Below the pieces are notes generated by a model. It was not told the origin of the DNA. It was given only the letters and a program-made list of their open reading frames with translations, and did no database searches. The position numbers and the translations under genes are program-made. DNA of 64,000 bases. It comes from Hymenobacter yonginensis (GTDB lineage: Bacteria > Bacteroidota > Bacteroidia > Cytophagales > Hymenobacteraceae). Shown piece by piece: positions 28,565 to 36,844 of the stretch. Position 1 is the stretch's first letter, and every line of letters starts with the position of its first letter. The stretch spans positions 2,666,001 to 2,730,000 of the forward strand of contig NZ_CP115396.1 in the NCBI RefSeq assembly GCF_027625995.1, written 5' to 3'.

Positions 28565-29374
28565 ATGGGTAAAATTATTGCGGTAGCCAACCAGAAGGGC
28601 GGGGTGGGCAAAACCACCTCTTCGATCAACCTGGCGGCCTCGCTGGCCGCGCTGGAATATCGGACCCTGCTGGTAGATGCCGACCCGCAGGCCAACGCCA
28701 CTTCCGGCGTGGGCTTCGACCCGAAGGATATCCAGAACAGCATCTACGAGTGCATGGTGGATGGCATCAATGCCCAGGATATTATCCTGCAAACCAACAT
28801 CCTGCCCCACCTCGACCTGATGCCCTCCCACATCGACCTGGTAGGCGCCGAGGTGGAGATGATCAACCTGCCCAACCGGGAGGAGAAGATGAAGGACGCC
28901 CTGCGCCCGCTGGCTGATCAGTACGACTTCATCATCATCGACTGCTCGCCGTCGCTGGGCCTCATCACGGTGAATGCCCTCACGGCCGCTCACTCCGTGA
29001 TAATCCCGGTTCAGTGCGAGTACTTCGCCCTGGAGGGCCTGGGCAAGCTGCTCAACACCGTCAAGATCATCCAGAGCCGCCTCAACGAAAACCTGGAAAT
29101 CGAGGGCATCCTGCTCACGATGTACGACGTGCGTTTGCGCCTCAGCAACCAGGTGGTAGAGGAAGTGAAGCTGCATTTCCAGCAGTTGGTGTTCGATACC
29201 ATCATCCCGCGCAACGTGAAACTGAGCGAGTCGCCGAGCTTCGGCATCCCGGTCATTCTGCACGACGCCGAAAGCAAAGGCTCCATCAGCTACCTCAACC
29301 TGGCCCGCGAAATCGTGGAAAAGAACGTGGAAGCTGCCGGCACCTCCGAAGCCGCCGAAGACGCGGCAGCGTAG
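28565..29374 (+). CDS. parA: Chromosome partitioning ATPase ParA (Soj)
   Basis: ParA-type deviant Walker ATPase, 269 aa, which works with ParB and parS to segregate the chromosome origin. The Walker A box is [18 protein letters not shown] with the signature Lys 11 and Lys 16; the Walker A' is [15 protein letters not shown] and the Walker B is [16 protein letters not shown]. Further conserved are [13 protein letters not shown] and [12 protein letters not shown]. The N-terminus has no extra HTH, so this is the chromosomal Soj kind. It is followed by a terminator-like hairpin and 301 bp before parB, which is unusually far for this pair. Confidence 0.95.
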   Translation: MGKIIAVANQKGGVGKTTSSINLAASLAALEYRTLLVDADPQANATSGVGFDPKDIQNSIYECMVDGINAQDIILQTNILPHLDLMPSHIDLVGAEVEMINLPNREEKMKDALRPLADQYDFIIIDCSPSLGLITVNALTAAHSVIIPVQCEYFALEGLGKLLNTVKIIQSRLNENLEIEGILLTMYDVRLRLSNQVVEEVKLHFQQLVFDTIIPRNVKLSESPSFGIPVILHDAESKGSISYLNLAREIVEKNVEAAGTSEAAEDAAA

Positions 29375-29397
29375 CGTTGGGAACAGTAGTTTGAGAG

Positions 29398-29424
29398 CGG
29401 CCGGTGAGTTTCACCGGCCGTTTT
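29398..29424 (+). terminator. Terminator-like hairpin after parA
   Basis: Arms CGGCCGGTGA and TCACCGGCCG with a 3-base loop, then TTTTC. It lies 23 bp after the parA stop and suggests that parB has its own promoter. Confidence 0.8.
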
Positions 29425-29440
29425 CGTTTGGTTGATGCCC

Positions 29441-29540
29441 GTAGCGCGAAGCTTTTGCTTCGCGTATCGCTGCGCAGCAAACATTGGGCTGGCGTAATGC
29501 TACCCGCTTGGCAACACACGAAGCTAAAGCTTCGCGCTAT
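29441..29540. repeat. Paired GTAGCGCGAAGC palindromes
   Basis: The left unit GTAGCGCGAAGCttttGCTTCGCG and the right unit CGAAGCtaaaGCTTCGCGCTAT are each palindromic, and together they make a larger inverted repeat with about 55 bases between. It is the same family as 7231 and 61369 and fills much of the parA-parB gap. Confidence 0.8.
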
Positions 29541-29566
29541 GGACATACTTTGCAGAGCAGCTGAGC

Positions 29567-29594
29567 GTTCCACGATTTTTACGGGGCGTGGAAC
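29567..29594. promoter_or_regulatory. Split parS-like palindrome between parA and parB
   Basis: GTTCCACG and CGTGGAAC, 12 bases apart. Joined directly they would give GTTCCACGTGGAAC, close to the parS consensus (TGTTTCACGTGAAACA and its CC/GG variants). The position between parA and parB, 82 bp before the parB start, supports a ParB-related role, but the gap is not canonical. Confidence 0.4.
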
Positions 29595-29624
29595 ATTTTT
29601 CTGTCGCCTTCCCCCGCGTTTGTG

Positions 29625-29632
29625 TATTTTTG
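29625..29632 (+). promoter_or_regulatory. Possible parB -7 element (TATTTTTG)
   Basis: TATTTTTG fits TAnnTTTG 43 bp before the parB start. With the terminator after parA it suggests separate transcription of parB. No -33 element is clear. Confidence 0.4.
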
Positions 29633-29675
29633 AATCCCGCTGCCTGGCGCCTGTGCCGGGAAGCACTTTGCAGGT

Positions 29676-30641
29676 ATGTCAGAGAAGCAAGAAGAGAAAT
29701 CCGTTCCGGCTGCGCTTCCCGCAGCGGTAAAGCGCAAAGTCGGGGGCTTAGGCCGCGGCCTCAACGCCCTGATTGAAGGCAGCTACGAGAAAAAGAGCGA
29801 CCGGCTGGGCTTGGTGCCGCACCCTGTGAACTCCGTCGGGCTGATTCCGGTGGGCCACATCGAGGCCAACCCCTACCAGCCCCGCACGCACTTCGACCAA
29901 GAGGCGCTGCAGGAGCTGGCCGAGAGCATCAAGGTGCAGGGCATCATCCAGCCCGTGACGGTACGCCAGATCGGGACCAACGCCTACCAGCTCATTTCGG
30001 GGGAGCGGCGTCTGCAGGCTTCCAAGCTGGCTGGCCTTGATACTATTCCAGCGTACATCCGGAAGGCCGACGACCAGCAGATGCTGGAAATGGCCCTCAT
30101 CGAGAACATCCAGCGTGAAAACCTCAACGCCATTGAAATTGCGTTGAGCTACCAGCGCCTCGTGAGCGAATGCAACCTCAAGCAGGAAGAGCTGGGCGAC
30201 CGGGTGGGCAAAAACCGCTCGACCGTAACCAACTACCTGCGCCTGCTCAAGCTGCCGCCCGACATCCAGATCGGGCTGCGCGACACGGCCATCAGCATGG
30301 GCCACGCCCGCGCCCTGATCAGCGTGGACAACCCCGAGCAGCAGCTGGACTTGTTCCACCGCATCGTGGCCGAGGAGCTGTCGGTGCGGCGCGTGGAGCA
30401 GCTGGTGCGCGCCGGCCTCAACCCCGCCACCAAGCCCGACGCCGCCGACGCCAAAGCCCCGCAGGACGCCACGCCGCAGGTGCCGGTAGCCGAGCTGCGC
30501 CGCACCGAGCGCCACCTCACGGAGCGTTTCGGCAGCCGCGTACTGGTGAAGCCCGGCCCCCAGGGGCGCGGCGAAATCAAGATTGCCTTCGACTCGGTGG
30601 AAGATATGCAGCGCATCCTGCACATCCTGCAGCCGGCTTAA
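29676..30641 (+). CDS. parB: Chromosome partitioning protein ParB
   Basis: ParB/Spo0J family CTPase and DNA-binding protein, 321 aa. After a short basic N-terminal tail (KRKVGGLGRGLNALIEG, the ParA-contact region) comes the ParB/Srx domain: IPVGHIEANPYQPRTHFD, GIIQPVTVRQIG, LISGERRLQASKLAGL (the CTP-binding GERR box) and MALIENIQRENLNAIE. The HTH follows (LGDRVGKNRSTVTNYLRLLK), and a basic C-terminal dimerisation domain closes the protein. It binds parS near the origin, so this window may be near oriC. The DUF5683 gene starts 10 bp after its stop. Confidence 0.95.
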   Translation: MSEKQEEKSVPAALPAAVKRKVGGLGRGLNALIEGSYEKKSDRLGLVPHPVNSVGLIPVGHIEANPYQPRTHFDQEALQELAESIKVQGIIQPVTVRQIGTNAYQLISGERRLQASKLAGLDTIPAYIRKADDQQMLEMALIENIQRENLNAIEIALSYQRLVSECNLKQEELGDRVGKNRSTVTNYLRLLKLPPDIQIGLRDTAISMGHARALISVDNPEQQLDLFHRIVAEELSVRRVEQLVRAGLNPATKPDAADAKAPQDATPQVPVAELRRTERHLTERFGSRVLVKPGPQGRGEIKIAFDSVEDMQRILHILQPA

Positions 30642-30651
30642 CCCCACGGGC

Positions 30652-31311
30652 ATGACCTCGCGTTTTCGTACTCTGGCCCTGGCCGCTGCTGCGCTCCTTC
30701 TGCCGCTGCTGGCCTCTGAGGCGCATGCCCAAACCTCCGGCACCGATGTGGCCCCGACGGCCGTCACGGCTGGGCCGGACTCGGCGCAGGTCAGCACCAT
30801 TGTGGTGCCGGACTCGGTGCGGCGGACGGCGCGGCTGTTTGGGCTGAAGATGACCAAGCCCACCAAGGCCGGGCTGCTGTCGGCGCTGCTGCCGGGCGCG
30901 GGCCAGCTCTACAATGGGCGCTGGTGGAAGGTGCCGCTGGCTGTGGGCGCCGTGGGCGGCACCGTGTACGGCGAAATCTTTTATCAGCAGCGCTACACCG
31001 AGTTTGCCGACGGCTTCAATGCCCGCACCGACGGCGACCCCAACACCGTGGACAACGGCCCGCGCTCCAGCCTCCTGCGCTCGTCGGATGAGGTGAAGCG
31101 CAGCCTGAACTTCTACCGCCGCCAGCGCGACTCCTTCCTGGCCTACATTGCGCTGGCCCACGCCGTGCAGATTCTCGACGCCGTAGTGGACGCCCATTTG
31201 CGCGACTTCGACATCAGCGACGACCTGAGTCTGCAGTGGGAGCCCTCCGTGCTGCGGATGCCTACGCTGGCCGCCGCCCCCGGCGTCAGCCTGACTTTAA
31301 CCTTTAAATAA
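30652..31311 (+). CDS. DUF5683 domain exported/membrane protein
   Basis: About 219 residues. A signal peptide (LALAAAALLLPLLASEAHAQ) is followed by the DUF5683 core: KAGLLSALLPGAGQLYNGRW and WKVPLAVGAVGGTVYGEIFY, a region with two short hydrophobic segments, and a C-terminus predicted to be soluble (LAHAVQILDAVVDAHLRDFD). The domain's biochemical role is unknown. The ATG at 30652 is chosen for the signal peptide and for its 10-bp distance from the parB stop. The gene regularly lies between parB and dapB in Cytophagales, so a link to growth or envelope assembly is plausible. Confidence 0.85.
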   Translation: MTSRFRTLALAAAALLLPLLASEAHAQTSGTDVAPTAVTAGPDSAQVSTIVVPDSVRRTARLFGLKMTKPTKAGLLSALLPGAGQLYNGRWWKVPLAVGAVGGTVYGEIFYQQRYTEFADGFNARTDGDPNTVDNGPRSSLLRSSDEVKRSLNFYRRQRDSFLAYIALAHAVQILDAVVDAHLRDFDISDDLSLQWEPSVLRMPTLAAAPGVSLTLTFK

Positions 31312-31387
31312 ATGGCCAAACGGCTGGACGACTGACTGGCTGATTGTGGGGGCCGCTGTGTTCACCCTGTCACCTATCCAGTAAATC

Positions 31388-31418
31388 ATCCATCCGGTAA
31401 GCCATTCAACCATTCAAC
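31388..31418. repeat. Short AT-rich repeat before dapB
   Basis: Two copies of CATTCAAC in a row (31402-31418) stand directly before the dapB ATG and resemble the right arm of the inverted repeat at 61036. It belongs to the same class of start-proximal repeats as 6164, 28467 and 62273. Confidence 0.55.
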
Positions 31419-32138
31419 ATGAGACTTCTGCTGATCGGCTACGGCAAAATGGGCCGCGCTATTGAAGCCCGCGCGGTGGCCCGTGGCCACGAGGTGGTGG
31501 GCATCATCGACCCCTCCAACCCCAAGCTGAGCATTACCGACTTCACTCCCGCTACCGTTGATGCGGCCATCGAGTTTACGCACCCCGACGCGGCCTTTGC
31601 CAACGTGCAAGCCTGCCTGCGCCAGCGGATTCCGGTGGTGTGCGGCTCTACGGGCTGGCTGCACCACTTCCAGGAGGCCGTGGAGCTGTGCCAGCAAACC
31701 GACGGCTCGCTGTTCTACGCCTCCAACTACAGCGTGGGCGTGAATCTGTTCTTCCACTTCAACGAGTACATCGCCACCAAAATGCATCAGTTCGGTGGCT
31801 ACGATGTACAGGTGCGCGAAATCCACCACACCCAGAAGGTGGACCAGCCCAGCGGCACGGCCCTGACGGCTGCTGAGGCTATTCTGCGCCACTTCCCCAG
31901 CAAAACCATCTGGCGCAACGAGCCCGCCCAGCAGCCCGAGGAGCTGGCCGTGCTCAGCGAGCGTACCGGCGCGGTGGTGGGCACCCACATCGTTACGTAT
32001 TCTTCCGAAGCCGATACGCTGGAGCTCAAGCACGAAGCCCATACCCGCGACGGGTTCGTGGACGGCGCGTTGCTGGCGGCCGAGTGGCTGCCGGGCCATC
32101 AGGGCGTGTTCGGGATGAAGGATCTGCTGGGGCTGTAG
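31419..32138 (+). CDS. dapB: 4-hydroxy-tetrahydrodipicolinate reductase
   Basis: DapB reduces HTPA with NAD(P)H in the lysine and diaminopimelate pathway, needed for peptidoglycan. The N-terminal Rossmann fold begins MRLLLIGYGKMGRAIEARAV; the catalytic region is REIHHTQKVDQPSGTALTAA with the conserved His-His-x-x-K and the substrate-binding SGTA. Other landmarks are CGSTGWLHHF and ASNYSVGVNLFF. At 239 aa it is shorter than the enterobacterial enzyme but normal for Bacteroidota. The placement between DUF5683 and lepB is a conserved arrangement in the group. Confidence 0.95.
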   Translation: MRLLLIGYGKMGRAIEARAVARGHEVVGIIDPSNPKLSITDFTPATVDAAIEFTHPDAAFANVQACLRQRIPVVCGSTGWLHHFQEAVELCQQTDGSLFYASNYSVGVNLFFHFNEYIATKMHQFGGYDVQVREIHHTQKVDQPSGTALTAAEAILRHFPSKTIWRNEPAQQPEELAVLSERTGAVVGTHIVTYSSEADTLELKHEAHTRDGFVDGALLAAEWLPGHQGVFGMKDLLGL

Positions 32139-32143
32139 AAAAT

Positions 32144-32167
32144 GTAGCATAAGCTTTAGCTTGTGCC
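32144..32167. repeat. Solo half of the TAGCATAGGCTTTAGCC family
   Basis: GTAGCATAAGCTTTAGCTTG stands 6 bp after dapB. It matches one arm of the paired elements at 36703 and 53577, but I see no partner arm here. Confidence 0.6.
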
Positions 32168-32213
32168 GCCGTTCCAACTTTCCGGCAGCTCTTCCACGGC
32201 TTCCAGCATCCCC

Positions 32214-32221
32214 TATCTTTA
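32214..32221 (+). promoter_or_regulatory. Possible lepB -7 element (TATCTTTA)
   Basis: TATCTTTA, one base off TAnnTTTG, lies 49 bp before the lepB ATG. Weak evidence alone. Confidence 0.3.
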
Positions 32222-32270
32222 CCTTTCCGGCACGGGCTGCTGCCTTTGCTCCATTTCTCGCTTCACTATC

Positions 32271-33455
32271 ATGGCCATACAACAGTCCTGGGAAGAACGC
32301 ATGAAAGCGGCTTCCGCTTCCAGCAAACCCGTTAATGCCCGCAAAAAAGGCTTCTTCCGGGAGTGGGGCGACGCCATTCTGTTTGCGGTGGTGGCCGCCA
32401 CCCTTATCCGCTGGGCTACTTTCGAAGCCTACACCATCCCGACGCCCTCCATGGAGGACTCGCTGCTGGTGGGCGACTACCTGTTTGTGAGCAAGCTGCA
32501 CTACGGCGCCCGCACGCCCCAGACGCCGCTGCAGATTCCGCTCACGCACCAGACGCTGTGGGGCTCCGGCATCAAGAGCTACTCCGACGCCATTCAGCTG
32601 CCCAGCTACCGCCTGCCGGGCTTTTCGGAAGTGAAGCGCGGCGACGTGGTGGTGTTCAACGTGCCCTTCGAGAGCCAGCACCCCGCCGACCTGCGCACCA
32701 ACTACATCAAGCGGTGCGTGGCCGTGGCCGGCGACGTGCTCGAAATCAAGGATACGCAGGTGTTCATCAACGGCAAGCCGATGACCAACCCGCCGCAAAG
32801 CCAGAACCGCTACTTCCTGCAGGTGCCCCAGCCCAACGACGACCTGTACAAGGCCTTCCAGGACCAGCACGTGACCAACTTCAACCGGCCCGATGGCAAG
32901 CCGGAACCGATTTTCGGCACCCAGGAGCCCACGTTCATGATTGACGCCACGCCCGCCACCGCCGACTTCTTCCGCAAGCAGCCCTACGTGAAGGCCGTGG
33001 TGCAGGACAAGGCCGAAGCCGGCCAGCCCGAAGCCGACGTGTTCCCGAACAATCCCGACTATCCGCAGAGCACGCCCCAGCCCCTCAACCTCTGGAACAA
33101 GGACAACTACGGCCCGCTGCAGCTGCCCAAAGCCGGCCAGACCGTGCAGCTGACGCCCCAGAACACGCCCATGTACCAGAAGATCATCATGCGCTACGAG
33201 CACAACGAGGGCGTGACGATGGCCAACGGCGTGCTGCTGCAGAACGGCCAGCCGCTGAAAAGCTACACGTTCAAGCAGGACTACTACTTTATGATGGGCG
33301 ACAACCGCCACGACTCGCTGGACTCGCGCTACTGGGGCTTCGTGCCCGCCGACCACATCGTGGGCAAGGCCGTGCTGATCTGGATGTCGGTTGACCCCTA
33401 CGCCGACTTCCTGCACAAAATCCGCTGGAGCCGCCTGTTCAGCACCGTCGACTAA
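32271..33455 (+). CDS. lepB: Signal peptidase I
   Basis: Type I signal peptidase, 394 aa, which cleaves Sec and Tat signal peptides at the outer face of the inner membrane. After a short basic N-terminus there is one transmembrane helix (DAILFAVVAATLIRWATF), then the catalytic Ser about residue 60 in TIPTPSMEDSLLVGDYLFV and the catalytic Lys about residue 147 in TNYIKRCVAVAGD. The signature MMGDNRHDSLDSRYWGFVP is near the C-terminus. A long insertion of roughly 130 residues between the Lys box and this signature makes it larger than the E. coli enzyme; such inserts occur in Bacteroidota. The ATG at 32271 is chosen over an upstream frame that crosses the intergenic repeat. Confidence 0.94.
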   Translation: MAIQQSWEERMKAASASSKPVNARKKGFFREWGDAILFAVVAATLIRWATFEAYTIPTPSMEDSLLVGDYLFVSKLHYGARTPQTPLQIPLTHQTLWGSGIKSYSDAIQLPSYRLPGFSEVKRGDVVVFNVPFESQHPADLRTNYIKRCVAVAGDVLEIKDTQVFINGKPMTNPPQSQNRYFLQVPQPNDDLYKAFQDQHVTNFNRPDGKPEPIFGTQEPTFMIDATPATADFFRKQPYVKAVVQDKAEAGQPEADVFPNNPDYPQSTPQPLNLWNKDNYGPLQLPKAGQTVQLTPQNTPMYQKIIMRYEHNEGVTMANGVLLQNGQPLKSYTFKQDYYFMMGDNRHDSLDSRYWGFVPADHIVGKAVLIWMSVDPYADFLHKIRWSRLFSTVD

Positions 33456-33457
33456 CT

Positions 33458-33620
33458 GTCATTGCGAGCAGAGCGAAGCAATCCTTCCTCTAGTAGCAGA
33501 CACTTTCCTTACAGCAAAGCCCTCCGGCGTTAGTGTGCTACACTACTGCCGGAGGGCTTTCTGCTTAGGGTTGCTTAGCTCAAAAGAGAGGAAGGATTGC
33601 TTCGCTTCGCTCGCAATGAC
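33458..33620. repeat. Nested palindromic element, copy B
   Basis: Outer arms 33458-33491 and 33587-33620 are 34 bp with two mismatches and begin GTCATTGCGAGCAGAGCGAA. The inner palindrome (AGCAAAGCCCTCCGGC facing GCCGGAGGGCTTTCTGCT) surrounds a TAGTGTgcTACACTA centre. It lies between the convergent lepB and ung genes, two bases after the lepB stop and six before the ung stop. Confidence 0.9.
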
Positions 33621-33626
33621 AAGGGT

Positions 33627-34292
33627 TTACCACTTAATCGGTTCCAGGCCGTGCTGCTGGAGGTAGGCGTTGGTTTTGCTGAAGGGACGGGAGCCGAAGA
33701 AGCCGCGGTCGGCGGCGTAGGGCGAGGGGTGGGCCGATTTAAGGATGAGGTGCTTGCGGGCGTCGATCAGCTCGGCTTTCTTCTGAGCATAGGCGCCCCA
33801 CAGAATGAACACCACGTGCTCTTTTTCCTCGGATACCTTCTGAATAACAGCATCGGTGAACTGCTCCCAGCCGCGCTTCTGGTGGCTGGCGGGCTCGCCG
33901 GCGCGCACCGTGAGGGTGGCGTTGAGCAGCAGCACGCCCTGCTCGGCCCAGCGGTCGAGGTTGCCGTTGGGCGCCGGGGGTGTTTCCGGGATGTCGGCCT
34001 GCAGCTCCTTGAAAATATTCTGCAGCGAAGGCGGCGTCCGGATGCCGTCGGCCACGGAGAAGCTAAGGCCGTGGGCCTGGCCCTTGCCGTGGTAGGGGTC
34101 CTGGCCCAGAATCACCACCTTCACCTGCGGCAGCGGGCAGGCATCGAAGGCGTGGAAGATCTGCGGGCCGGGCGGATACACAGTGGCCGTGGCGTACTCG
34201 CCTCGCACAAAGGCAATAAGATGCGGAAAGTACGGTTTCTCAAATTCGGGCTGTAATACTTTGCGCCAGCTCTCTTCTATCTTTACATTCAT
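33627..34292 (-). CDS. ung: Uracil-DNA glycosylase
   Basis: Family 1 uracil-DNA glycosylase, 221 aa, which removes uracil from DNA to start base-excision repair. The water-activating motif is [20 protein letters not shown] with Asp about residue 65, the uracil-binding Phe is in GLSFSV, and the minor-groove loop with catalytic His is [19 protein letters not shown]. The ATG at 34292 is the clear start. It is a single gene whose 3' end abuts the nested repeat. Its neighbour apaG is divergent with 111 bp between the starts. Confidence 0.96.
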   Translation of the reverse strand: MNVKIEESWRKVLQPEFEKPYFPHLIAFVRGEYATATVYPPGPQIFHAFDACPLPQVKVVILGQDPYHGKGQAHGLSFSVADGIRTPPSLQNIFKELQADIPETPPAPNGNLDRWAEQGVLLLNATLTVRAGEPASHQKRGWEQFTDAVIQKVSEEKEHVVFILWGAYAQKKAELIDARKHLILKSAHPSPYAADRGFFGSRPFSKTNAYLQQHGLEPIKW

Positions 34293-34403
34293 CCTCTGGA
34301 AAAATTATTTTGCGGGGTAAGTACGCCATCCTGGTGGCCGGCTGCGTAAATAAACCAATTTCTGTCCTCGTCTGTTAGTCTCACCCACACCCGCACAGCA
34401 GCC

Positions 34404-34790
34404 ATGAATACGACCACTACGCAGGGCGTCACCGTGAGCGTCACGACCAACTACCTGCCCGACTACTCTAGCCCTAGCCAGGAGCATTACGTATTTGCCT
34501 ACAAGATTGATATTCGCAACAACAGCGAGTACACCGTGAAACTGCTGCGCCGCCACTGGTACATCTACGACGCCAACGGCGTGGTGCGCGAAGTGGAGGG
34601 CGACGGCGTGGTAGGCCAGCAGCCCGTGCTTGAGCCCGGCGAGGCCCACCAGTACGTATCGGGCTGCAACCTGAAGTCGGGGCTGGGCAAGATGCGCGGC
34701 ACCTACGACATGGAGCGGCTGGCCGATGGCAGCACCTTCGAGGTGGAAATCCCGGAATTCACGCTTGTGGTGCCGTACCGCCTGAACTAG
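34404..34790 (+). CDS. apaG: ApaG domain protein
   Basis: A 128-residue ApaG protein, a fibronectin-like beta sandwich. The family hallmarks are HYVFAYKIDIRNNSEYTVKL, LLRRHWYIYDANG, EVEGDGVVGQQPVLEPGE and YVSGCNLKSGLGKMRGTY. ApaG is linked genetically to cobalt and magnesium tolerance and to nucleoside tetraphosphate levels in enterobacteria, but its biochemical activity is uncertain. Length is standard. It is followed by a tandem 16-bp duplication (about 34795-34826) and a GTCAT-type hairpin. Confidence 0.94.
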   Translation: MNTTTTQGVTVSVTTNYLPDYSSPSQEHYVFAYKIDIRNNSEYTVKLLRRHWYIYDANGVVREVEGDGVVGQQPVLEPGEAHQYVSGCNLKSGLGKMRGTYDMERLADGSTFEVEIPEFTLVVPYRLN

Positions 34791-34828
34791 CGCTTGCTGA
34801 CTGAATAACTTGCTGACTGAATAAGTAG

Positions 34829-34921
34829 AACGTCATTCCGAACGGAATGAGGACTCTCGCTGGTCTGGTAGAAGCATTTACCCAGCCTGTAAGATTCCTC
34901 ACTCCGTTCGGAATGACGTTC
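34829..34921. repeat. GTCAT-type hairpin (TCCGAACG subtype)
   Basis: Outer arms GAACGTCATTCCGAACGGAA and TTCGGAATGACGTTC, with a more degenerate middle. The same outer arm occurs at 59598. It lies between apaG and the next plus-strand gene. Confidence 0.85.
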
Positions 34922-34950
34922 TTTGCCTTTGGTATCAACTACACTCTGTT

Positions 34951-35781
34951 TTGGTCTTTCAGGCTCTCAGCTACCTTCGGTTTCTCGCGCGCTCCGGCAA
35001 CACCCACGGCCTGCACTCGCCCTTCGTGTTCGGGCTCTACGCCTACGTTATCAACCACACCGGGCAGTTTGCGGCGTTTGAGGCCATTGAGCAGCGGCGC
35101 CAGGAGCTGCAGCGCAGCCCCCAGACCATTCAGGTGCGCGACTTTGGGGCGGGCTCGCACACCGGCGCGGGCCGGCAGCGCCGCCTACAGGACATTGCCC
35201 GCACGGCCGCCAAGCCGCGCCCACTGGCGCAGCTGCTGTTCCGGCTGGTCAATCACTTCCAGCCGCGCACCATTCTGGAGCTGGGCACCTCGCTGGGCCT
35301 AACCACCGCCTACCTGGCCGCGGCCGACTCGCGCAGCCGCGTGCTGACGTTTGAGGGCTGCCCGGCCACGGCCACCGTGGCCCGCGAAACCTTCGCCCAG
35401 CTGGAGCTGCGCAACATCGAGCTGGTGGAAGGCAACCTCGACGACACCCTCGCCCCTGCCCTGGCGGCGCTGCCGGCCCCGCTGGATTTCGCCTTCTTCG
35501 ACGGCAACCACCGCTACGAGCCCACGCTGCGCTACTTCGAGCAGTGCCTGCCCCACCGCACCGAGCGGAGCGTGTTTGTGCTCGACGATATTCACTGGTC
35601 GCGGGACATGGAGCGGGCCTGGAACGTCATCCGCAAACACCCAGAGGTGCGCCTGACTATCGACCTGTTCTTTATCGGCCTCGTGTTCTTCCGCCGCAAC
35701 CAGCCCCGCCAGCACTTCCGCCTGCGCTTCAACAACACCCTGGACAAGCTGCTGGAACGCACCCGCCGGCTGGGGGCTTGA
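34951..35781 (+). CDS. Class I SAM-dependent O-methyltransferase-like protein
   Basis: A 276-residue Rossmann-fold methyltransferase. The N-terminal part (ALSYLRFLARSGNTHGLHSP) is shared by a Bacteroidota-specific subgroup. Motif I is TILELGTSLGLTTAYLAAA; the acidic loop is VLTFEGCPATATVARE; motif II and the metal-binding region are DFAFFDGNHRYEPTLRYF and FVLDDIHWSRDMERAW, as in catechol-type O-methyltransferases. The start is a TTG at 34951; no ATG precedes the conserved N-terminus. Substrate unknown. It converges with kdsA over a shared inverted repeat. Confidence 0.85.
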   Translation: MVFQALSYLRFLARSGNTHGLHSPFVFGLYAYVINHTGQFAAFEAIEQRRQELQRSPQTIQVRDFGAGSHTGAGRQRRLQDIARTAAKPRPLAQLLFRLVNHFQPRTILELGTSLGLTTAYLAAADSRSRVLTFEGCPATATVARETFAQLELRNIELVEGNLDDTLAPALAALPAPLDFAFFDGNHRYEPTLRYFEQCLPHRTERSVFVLDDIHWSRDMERAWNVIRKHPEVRLTIDLFFIGLVFFRRNQPRQHFRLRFNNTLDKLLERTRRLGA

Positions 35782-35787
35782 TTTCGA

Positions 35788-35870
35788 TTTTCGGGATTCG
35801 GTTTTCGTAGTTCGTTTTCTATGAGCCGTTTTCAGTGCAATCCAGAACCCCGAAAACCGAATCCCGAAAA
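35788..35870. terminator. Inverted repeat between convergent genes
   Basis: Perfect 20-bp arms at 35788-35807 and 35851-35870 (TTTTCGGGATTCGGTTTTCG and its complement) with a 43-base loop. T-rich and A-rich ends suit termination in both directions. It fills the gap between the methyltransferase and kdsA. Confidence 0.6.
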
Positions 35871-35876
35871 ACGGAC

Positions 35877-36701
35877 TTACCGAATGGCCTCCCGCACGCG
35901 GGTCAGCTTGATGAGCAGGTCTTCCAGCTGGTCGAGGGCCAGCATGTTGGCGCCGTCGGACTTAGCCGTGGCGGGCGTGGGGTGGGTTTCGATGAACAAG
36001 CCGTCGGCGCCGACGGCAATGGCGGCTTTGGCAATGGTTTCGATGAGGGCCGGCTGGCCGCCCGTCACGCCGCTGCTCTGGTTGGGGCGCTGCAACGAGT
36101 GGGTCACGTCCATCACCACGGGCACGCCAAACGCCTGCATGGCGGGCAGGTTGCGGAAGTCCACCACTAGGTCGGAGTAGCCGAACGAGTTGCCACGGTC
36201 CGTGAGGATGACGTTTTCGTTGCCGGACTGGCGCACTTTATCCACGGCAAACTGCATGGCCTCGCCGTTCAGGAACTGACCTTTTTTCACGTTCACCACC
36301 TTGCCGGTTTTCGCGGCCGCAATCAGCAGATCGGTCTGGCGGCACAGGAAGGCCGGAATCTGCAGCACGTCCACGTACTCAGCCGCCAGCGCCGCCTCGT
36401 CCGATTCGTGAATGTCCGTCACGGTAGGCACCCCGATTTCGCGGCCCACCTTCTGCAGAATGCGCAGCGCCGTTTCGTCGCCGATGCCGGTGAACGAGTC
36501 GAGGCGGCTGCGGTTGGCTTTGCGGTACGAGCCCTTGAAGATGTAAGGAATCTGCAGCTTGTCAGTCAGGTGCTTCACCTTCTCGGCGATGCGCAGGGCC
36601 ATGTCTTCGCCTTCGATTACGCAGGGGCCCGCCATCAGGAAAAACTGGCCGGAGTTGGTGTTGCGGAAGTGGGGCAGCGCGTTGGCGAGTTGGTTGATCA
36701 T
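35877..36701 (-). CDS. kdsA: 3-deoxy-8-phosphooctulonate synthase
   Basis: KDO-8-phosphate synthase, 274 aa, condenses PEP with arabinose 5-phosphate to make KDO-8-P for lipopolysaccharide. Markers are FFLMAGPCVIEGED, YIFKGSYRKANRSRLDSF, VPTVTDIHESDEAALAAEYV, QIPAFLCRQTDLL, VNVKKGQFLN and VMDVTHSLQRPN. The Cys in AGPCVIEG could ligate metal in the metal-dependent form; whether this is the metal type cannot be settled by eye. It confirms a Gram-negative envelope. Upstream there is a paired TAGCATAGG repeat beginning two bases from its start. Confidence 0.95.
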   Translation of the reverse strand: MINQLANALPHFRNTNSGQFFLMAGPCVIEGEDMALRIAEKVKHLTDKLQIPYIFKGSYRKANRSRLDSFTGIGDETALRILQKVGREIGVPTVTDIHESDEAALAAEYVDVLQIPAFLCRQTDLLIAAAKTGKVVNVKKGQFLNGEAMQFAVDKVRQSGNENVILTDRGNSFGYSDLVVDFRNLPAMQAFGVPVVMDVTHSLQRPNQSSGVTGGQPALIETIAKAAIAVGADGLFIETHPTPATAKSDGANMLALDQLEDLLIKLTRVREAIR

Positions 36702-36702
36702 A

Positions 36703-36844
36703 TAGCGTAGGCTTTAGCCTGTGCCAAACAGCGCACAAGCAGGTGAAACAGCCGCAAAGGTAAACGGAAGCCCCGGTTGCGCACCGACTGCACCAACCAA
36801 GTGCTTTCGGCACCCTAGCCGGCACAGGCTGAAGCCTATGCTAC
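36703..36844. repeat. Paired TAGCATAGGCTTTAGCC element
   Basis: The left arm 36703-36725 and the right arm 36821-36844 are inverted copies of TAGCGTAGGCTTTAGCCTGT with a few mismatches, about 95 bases apart. The right arm supplies the stop codon of the next minus-strand gene. The same family is seen at 32144 and 53577. Confidence 0.8.

Noticed and set aside
33391-33666. A plus-strand frame across the lepB-ung gap
   Set aside because: It is made almost entirely of the nested repeat element.
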